A stretch of 9,973 nt of DNA from Devosia sp. Lineage in GTDB: Bacteria; Pseudomonadota; Alphaproteobacteria; Rhizobiales; Devosiaceae. Shown here piece after piece: positions 5,573 to 9,973 of the stretch. Below the pieces are notes generated by a model. That model had not been told where the DNA came from. It was given only the letters and a program-made list of their open reading frames with translations, and did not search any database. The stretch lies in NCBI GenBank assembly GCA_011322005.1, contig DROE01000128.1, forward strand, positions 1 through 9,973, given 5' to 3'. How positions within the stretch are numbered: the first letter of the stretch is position 1; the number at the start of each line of letters is the position of its first letter. The position numbers and the translations under genes were made by a program.

Positions 5573-8134
5573 TTACAAAGACCTGGAGATTTCCTCGACC
5601 CGGAAGCACTCAATCACGTCCCCTGCACGCATATCCTGATAGTTCTCAAAAGCCATGCCGCATTCCTGACCGGACTGGACGTCCTTTACCTCGTCCTTGA
5701 AACGTTTCAGGGTGGAGAGCTTGCCTTCATGGATAACCACATCATCGCGAACAAGGCGCACACCGGCACCGCGTTCGACAGTGCCTTCGGTAACCCGACA
5801 ACCGGCAACCTTGCCCACTCTGGTGATGTTGAACACTTCAAGAATTTCAGCATTGCCAAGGAAGGTTTCGCGGATTTCAGGCGACAGCATGCCGGACATG
5901 GCGGCTTTCACATCATCCACAAGGTCATAAATGACATTATAGTAACGGATTTCAATACCGTCGCTGCGGGCCAGCTCGCGGGCCTGTTTGTTGGCGCGCA
6001 CGTTAAAACCGATAATGACAGCGCCCGAGGCCTTGGCCAAAGTGATATCGCTTTCGGTGATACCACCGGCAGCGGACATCAATATCTGGGCTGAAACCTC
6101 TTCGGTGCCCAGCTTTTCCAGCGCGTTGACAATGGCCTCAACCGAGCCCTGAACATCGGCCTTGATGACCAGAGGCACCCGAGACATTTCGGAGGCCTGA
6201 AGCTGGCTCATCATCTGTTCAAGAGAAGTGACACCTGCTCCACCGGTACGCTCACGAATGGCACGCTGGCGATACTCGGCAACCTCACGAGCTCGCGCTT
6301 CACTGTCAACCACAGCAAAACGGTCCCCGGCTTGGGGCACACCGGAAAAGCCGAGCACCTCGACCGGTGAGGACGGTCCGACCTTTTTAACCTGGTCGCC
6401 CCTGTCGTTTATCAGCGCCCGCACCCGGGCCCATTCGGAACCGGCAACCACAATGTCACCCACTGCCAGTTCGCCCTGCTGCACCAGCATGGTGGCGACA
6501 GCACCGCGACCCTTGTCAAGCTTGGCCTCGATAACCAGCCCTTCGGCCCGGCCCGAGGGGCGCGCCTTGAGTTCAAGCAGTTCGGATTGCAGCACTATGG
6601 CGTCAAGCAGTTTGTCCAGATTGGTGTGCTTGATGGCGGACACCTCCACCTCCAGCACATCGCCCCCCATGGACTCGACAAAGATCTCATGCTGAAGCAG
6701 CTCGTTGCGCACGCGGGCAGGGTCGGCATCGGCCTTGTCGATCTTGTTGATGGCCACGATTATGGGCACCTCCGCTGCCCGGGCATGTTTGATGGATTCG
6801 ATCGTTTGCGGCATGACGCCGTCATCGGCCGCCACCACCAGAACAGCGATATCGGTAGCCTGAGCGCCACGGGCGCGCATGGAGGTGAACGCCTCATGGC
6901 CCGGGGTATCAAGAAAGGTGATCAGGTGGTCGTTCTTTTCCACCTGATAGGCGCCGATATGCTGGGTGATGCCCCCGGCCTCGCCGGAAACCACGTTGGC
7001 TTCGCGCAACGCGTCCAGAAGGGAGGTCTTGCCGTGGTCCACATGGCCCATGATGGTGACAACGGGGGGCCGTGGTTCGCGCTCCGTGTCGTCCTCATCG
7101 GCGATATCGGCGAACAGACCCTCTTCCACATCCGATTCGGCAACACGTTTTACGGTGTGGCCCAGTTCGGTGGCAATAAGTTCGGCGGTGTCGGTATCAA
7201 GAATGTCGTTGATGGTTACCATCTGACCCTGCTGCATGAGCAGTTTGATAACATCCACCGAGCGCTCGGCCATGCGGTTGGCCAGTTCCTGAACGGTAAT
7301 GGCTTCAGGAATTGTGACCTCGCGGGAGATTTTGGGCTGCGGCTCGCGCGGCTTGCCCCGCTGCTTGTCGCGGCGACGCCGCATGGCTGCCAGCGAGGGA
7401 GCACGTTCGTTTGGATTCAGAGCCGAGGCAACAGTCAGCCGCCCCCGGTTGCGGTTTGCGTCGCCCGGTGAACGGCGGCTCGGCTGCGGACGCGCATTGC
7501 GGCGCGCGCGCTCCAGTTCCTCTCGTCCGACAAGTTTACCCTTCTGGGGAGCGCCTGCCGTGCGCCTTGAGCGTCCGTCCTCCTCGCCCGGAGGCGGGGG
7601 AGGAGGCATATCGGGCACAATTTCACCCGTAACAGGGGCGGTCTTGGGGGCTTTCTTGGCTGCCTGCTGCTGTTTTTCAGCTTCGGCAGCCTTTGCCGCC
7701 TCTTCCGCTTCAAGGCGTTTCTGATTTTCGGCCTCTTCGCGAACCGAACGGCGGCGCGCATCTTCTGCTTCGCGGCGGCGATTGTCCTCTTCAGCCTTGG
7801 CGGATTCATCGGCCTGGCGGGAGGCGGCTTCCTGCAGCGCACGGGCGCGGGCCAGGGCTTCCTGACTGGTGAGCCCCGTGCGGACGGGCTCAGCCGGTTT
7901 GGCTGGCGCGGGACGCCGGGCAGGTGGACGGCCGCTCGGGGCGGCATTTGTGCCATGGGGGCGGGCTCCGCTTCCCGGTGCCACCACGCGACGAGTCCGT
8001 CGCTCGACCACAACCGAACGCGTGGAGCGAGAAACCATGGGACGACCCGATCCGACAGGGCCACCCTTCAAAGAAAGGGTCTTCTTGCCGGGAGCACTGG
8101 TTGATTCTTTTGACTTGTCGTCTTTATCAGTCAT
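5573..8134 (-). CDS. infB: Translation initiation factor IF-2
   Basis: The product is 853 aa. This GTPase brings fMet-tRNA to the 30S subunit and promotes 50S joining. Residues 1 to about 270 are a low-complexity, charged extension. It includes the alphaproteobacterial opening KKTLSLKGG, an Ala/Glu/Arg-rich predicted coiled coil (about 95-165) and a proline run in MPPPPPPGEE. An IF2_N module follows (EAITVQELANRMAERSVDVI). GTPase motifs are intact: GHVDHGKT (363-370), GGITQHIGA (G2), DTPGH (409-413), NKID (463-466) and SAIK (499-502). Domains II, III and IV follow, ending in the fMet-tRNA-binding C2 domain with GQECGMAFENYQD. ATG 8134 overlaps the ylxR stop as ATGA (4 nt) and lacks a clear Shine-Dalgarno, so translation is probably coupled to ylxR. 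Shorter isoforms from internal starts occur in E. coli; I saw no proof here. Confidence 0.98.
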   Translation of the reverse strand: MTDKDDKSKESTSAPGKKTLSLKGGPVGSGRPMVSRSTRSVVVERRTRRVVAPGSGARPHGTNAAPSGRPPARRPAPAKPAEPVRTGLTSQEALARARALQEAASRQADESAKAEEDNRRREAEDARRRSVREEAENQKRLEAEEAAKAAEAEKQQQAAKKAPKTAPVTGEIVPDMPPPPPPGEEDGRSRRTAGAPQKGKLVGREELERARRNARPQPSRRSPGDANRNRGRLTVASALNPNERAPSLAAMRRRRDKQRGKPREPQPKISREVTIPEAITVQELANRMAERSVDVIKLLMQQGQMVTINDILDTDTAELIATELGHTVKRVAESDVEEGLFADIADEDDTEREPRPPVVTIMGHVDHGKTSLLDALREANVVSGEAGGITQHIGAYQVEKNDHLITFLDTPGHEAFTSMRARGAQATDIAVLVVAADDGVMPQTIESIKHARAAEVPIIVAINKIDKADADPARVRNELLQHEIFVESMGGDVLEVEVSAIKHTNLDKLLDAIVLQSELLELKARPSGRAEGLVIEAKLDKGRGAVATMLVQQGELAVGDIVVAGSEWARVRALINDRGDQVKKVGPSSPVEVLGFSGVPQAGDRFAVVDSEARAREVAEYRQRAIRERTGGAGVTSLEQMMSQLQASEMSRVPLVIKADVQGSVEAIVNALEKLGTEEVSAQILMSAAGGITESDITLAKASGAVIIGFNVRANKQARELARSDGIEIRYYNVIYDLVDDVKAAMSGMLSPEIRETFLGNAEILEVFNITRVGKVAGCRVTEGTVERGAGVRLVRDDVVIHEGKLSTLKRFKDEVKDVQSGQECGMAFENYQDMRAGDVIECFRVEEISRSL

Positions 8135-8784
8135 CTATCTATTGTCTCGTTCGCCGGGGCCATATAACGGAAAAGGTTCTCCATCCGCAACAAAGCCGAG
8201 TTAGCAGCGGCACCTTCTGTCAGCGCTGCGTGTATCACATTTTCCTGCCCCAAAGCCAAACCCAATTGGGTCGAGGTCAGAATATCAAAGTGGGGCACCT
8301 GTTGTTCCTGAGCGGAACCGCGCAGCGCCACCAGCATTTTTCGTCTTCCGTCGGGTGCCGCATCCGACGCGGTAAGCAAAGCAATGACCGTCTGGCTGGC
8401 AATCGCAGATTTGACCCGGGTTGCACCGGTTTGTAGCTGTCCCGCCTTGCGGGCCAGGCCCAACGCGCCCGTCAGGCGTTGTTCTAACCGCGTCCGCGTG
8501 ATTTGTGCAAGGTCTTGGGGCACCCTGACCCGCTGTTTCAAAGAGCGAGAGAAAACATTTGTTTTTGCTGCCTGCTCCACCGCTGCGAAGCCGAAGCGCA
8601 CCCAGACACCCCTTCCGGGGGCTTTTGCGTCAATGTCCGGCATTATCGATCCGTCCGGACCAAGGGCAAAACGAACAAGCTCGCTCACGGGCAGAACAGT
8701 TCGACTCAGCGCGCATTGCCGAGAGGAAACCCTGGCCTTCTTTGCGGAAAGGGAGCTTAGCTGTTGCTCTGGGTCAGTGCCGAT
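8131..8784 (-). CDS. ylxR: YlxR-type (DUF448) RNA-binding protein fused to an L7Ae-like domain; non-AUG start proposed
   Basis: This nucleoid/RNA-binding factor is encoded between nusA and infB in most bacteria; alphaproteobacteria often carry a YlxR domain followed by an L7Ae/L30e-like domain, as seen here. YlxR hallmarks are RQCALSR, ELVRF, GPDG and PGRGVWV. The L7Ae-like half has GALGLARKAGQL, ASDAAPDGRRKML and LGLALG. The stop at 8131-8133 overlaps the infB start. The start is abnormal: the first GTG (8688) would delete the conserved RQCALSR, and no ATG, GTG or TTG exists in frame between there and the nusA TGA at 8824. An ATC at 8784, nine bases after GGAAGGA, would give 217 aa beginning (M)GTDPEQQ and the full domain, so I use it as the working start. 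Alternatives are GTG 8688 (185 aa, truncated domain), TGA readthrough from nusA, or a base error. The product call is secure; the start is not. Confidence 0.88.
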   Translation of the reverse strand: MGTDPEQQLSSLSAKKARVSSRQCALSRTVLPVSELVRFALGPDGSIMPDIDAKAPGRGVWVRFGFAAVEQAAKTNVFSRSLKQRVRVPQDLAQITRTRLEQRLTGALGLARKAGQLQTGATRVKSAIASQTVIALLTASDAAPDGRRKMLVALRGSAQEQQVPHFDILTSTQLGLALGQENVIHAALTEGAAANSALLRMENLFRYMAPANETIDR

Positions 8785-8793
8785 ATCGAAAAG

Positions 8794-8800
8794 TCCTTCC
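8794..8800 (-). promoter_or_regulatory. Shine-Dalgarno supporting the non-AUG ylxR start
   Basis: GGAAGGA on the minus strand is a good anti-16S match in the nusA-ylxR gap, where only an in-frame ATC (8784-8782) stands at a usable distance (nine bases). No ATG, GTG or TTG follows in the ylxR frame until 8688, over 100 bases away. Confidence 0.5.
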
Positions 8801-8823
8801 GGCGGGTTGAGATCAGGGTCGTG

Positions 8824-9973
8824 TCAAGTTTGTTCAGCGGGCTTTGCAGATTTCACGTCTGCGTCTTCCTCAGATTCCCCGGCGGCTTCCTCACCCTCCC
8901 GGGGCTCCTCGGAGATCCAACCGGCGAGCAGGCGGGCCTGCATAATCATCAATTCGGCTTCCTCGCGGCTGACAGGCAGGTTGGCAAAAGTGCCTTCAAA
9001 ATGCTTGCTTTCTCCGTCCTTGCGCTCAACCCAGCCCACAAGGTCGTCGGCGGCGTAACCGGCAAAATCCTCTATGGTTTTTACATCATCCTTGCCAACG
9101 GCCACAAGCATGGCGGCGGTGAGACCTTCAATCTGGTAAAGCTCATCGGAAACACCAAGTTCGATGCGCTCGCCATCAAGAGCCTTTTCGATAGCGTCGA
9201 GATACTCGGCTGCGCGGGTCTGGATTTCAACGGCCGTGTCGGCATCGAAACCTTCAATCATTGAAATTTCAGCGGGCTCGACAAAGGCCAGTTCCTCGAC
9301 GGAGGAAAATCCCTCTGAAGCCAGAAGCTGGGCTACCATCTCGTCAACGTTGAGGGCTTGCATGAACAGATCAGAGCGCTCGACAAACTCCTTCTGCCGA
9401 CGCTCGGACTCCTCGAGCTCTGTGAGGATATCAATGTCCCAGCCGATGAGCTGGGAAGCAAGGCGCACATTCTGGCCGCGGCGGCCGATGGCCAGAGAAA
9501 GCTGCTCGTCAGGGACCACAACTTCGATGCGCTCGGCCTGCTCGTCCAGCACAACCTTGGCCACTTCGGCCGGTTGCAGAGCGGAGACCACGAGGTCGGC
9601 AATGTTCTCGGTCCAGGGGATAATGTCGATTTTTTCGCCCTGAAGCTCGCCGACAACCGCCTGCACGCGGGAGCCGCGCATGCCAACACAGGCGCCCACC
9701 GGGTCTATGGAGCTGTCCGATGACGAGACGGCAATTTTTGCGCGCGAACCGGGGTCGCGGGCTATCGAGCGGATGGAGATGATGCCGTCATAAATCTCGG
9801 GCACTTCCTGCATGAACAGTTTGGCCATGAACTGGGGATGGGTGCGCGAGAGAAAAATCTGGGGGCCGCGCTGTTCGCGACGCACGTCAAAAATCAGCGC
9901 CCGGACCCGGTCGCCATAGCGGAACTGCTCGCGCGGGATGAGTTCGTCGCGCCGGATAATTGCTTCCCCGCGC
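8824..9973 (-). CDS. nusA: Transcription termination/antitermination factor NusA, C-terminal part (5' end outside window)
   Basis: The frame is open from the window edge to TGA 8824-8826, giving 383 residues; the N-terminal RNA polymerase-binding domain and part of S1 are missing. NusA binds RNA polymerase and nascent RNA, modulating pausing, termination and antitermination. Upstream of the apparent GTG at 9885 the protein continues as IIRRDELIPREQFRYGDRVR and ALIFDVRREQRGPQ, a normal S1/KH linker, so 9885 is not the start. Next come FLSRTHPQFMAKLF, KH1 (VGACVGMRGSRV, about 9667-9699), the IDIIPW block and KH2 (AIGRRGQNVRLAS, about 9455-9493). Two C-terminal helix-hairpin-helix-like repeats follow (FSSVEELAFV and GLTAAMLVAVG regions), then an acidic tail ending KPAEQT. 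It is the promoter-proximal gene seen here; rimP usually precedes it. Its TGA is followed by C, and ylxR continues in the same frame. Confidence 0.97.
   Translation of the reverse strand, partial: RGEAIIRRDELIPREQFRYGDRVRALIFDVRREQRGPQIFLSRTHPQFMAKLFMQEVPEIYDGIISIRSIARDPGSRAKIAVSSSDSSIDPVGACVGMRGSRVQAVVGELQGEKIDIIPWTENIADLVVSALQPAEVAKVVLDEQAERIEVVVPDEQLSLAIGRRGQNVRLASQLIGWDIDILTELEESERRQKEFVERSDLFMQALNVDEMVAQLLASEGFSSVEELAFVEPAEISMIEGFDADTAVEIQTRAAEYLDAIEKALDGERIELGVSDELYQIEGLTAAMLVAVGKDDVKTIEDFAGYAADDLVGWVERKDGESKHFEGTFANLPVSREEAELMIMQARLLAGWISEEPREGEEAAGESEEDADVKSAKPAEQT

Noticed and set aside
5515..5613. 33-residue N-terminal extension of RbfA
   Set aside because: It runs through the infB-rbfA gap and the end of infB and does not resemble RbfA; ATG 5514 gives the normal length.
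6587..7471. Long plus-strand open frame (294 codons) antisense to infB
   Set aside because: Shadow of the IF-2 GTPase region; the His/Gly-rich translation reflects reversed codons, and no start signal or family was recognised.
7435..8064. Minus-strand 209-codon frame inside infB
   Set aside because: Proline/arginine-rich out-of-frame reading of the low-complexity IF-2 N-terminus.
1..9973. CRISPR array, tRNA/rRNA genes, insertion sequences, prophage or defence genes
   Set aside because: No regularly spaced repeats, no cloverleaf or transposase-like sequence, and all long frames belong to housekeeping genes.

Overview
The window looks like a piece of an alphaproteobacterial chromosome, most likely Hyphomicrobiales and possibly Devosia-like. 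The evidence is the GC-rich coding bias, the protein styles (NusA with C-terminal helix-hairpin-helix-like repeats, YlxR fused to an L7Ae-like domain, IF2 with a long charged N-terminus) and the gene order. No mobile element, CRISPR array, tRNA or rRNA was seen. Organism assignment is by recognition of sequence style only.

Nearly everything from 831 to 9973 lies on the minus strand and is the conserved transcription/translation cluster. In transcription order it reads nusA (5' end outside the window), ylxR-L7Ae, infB, rbfA, an unrecognised 170-aa gene, truB, rpsO and pnp. Junctions are tight: infB overlaps ylxR by 4 nt, the unknown gene overlaps rbfA by 14 nt, and truB follows after 20 nt. 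Wider gaps precede rpsO (165 nt) and pnp (298 nt), and both hold candidate promoters; the one for pnp is the better. A hairpin terminator follows pnp at 782-803. The genes join transcription elongation and antitermination (NusA), initiation (IF2), 30S maturation (RbfA, S15), tRNA pseudouridylation (TruB) and RNA decay (PNPase).

At the left edge (1-432, plus strand) is the C-terminal part of a D-2-hydroxyacid dehydrogenase, convergent with pnp. Its active-site motifs are altered. Between it and the pnp terminator (433-781) there is no recognisable gene. That stretch holds an inverted repeat and two 4-nt-overlapping mini-ORFs of doubtful status, possibly a gene remnant.

No obviously new multi-gene system is present. 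The points most worth checking are: (i) ylxR has no ATG/GTG/TTG start upstream of its conserved RxC motif and lies in the same frame as nusA, separated from it by one TGA, so an AUC start, readthrough or a sequence error must be invoked; (ii) an uncharacterised gene is translationally coupled between rbfA and truB; (iii) the pnp leader is structured; (iv) the dehydrogenase fragment has active-site substitutions.
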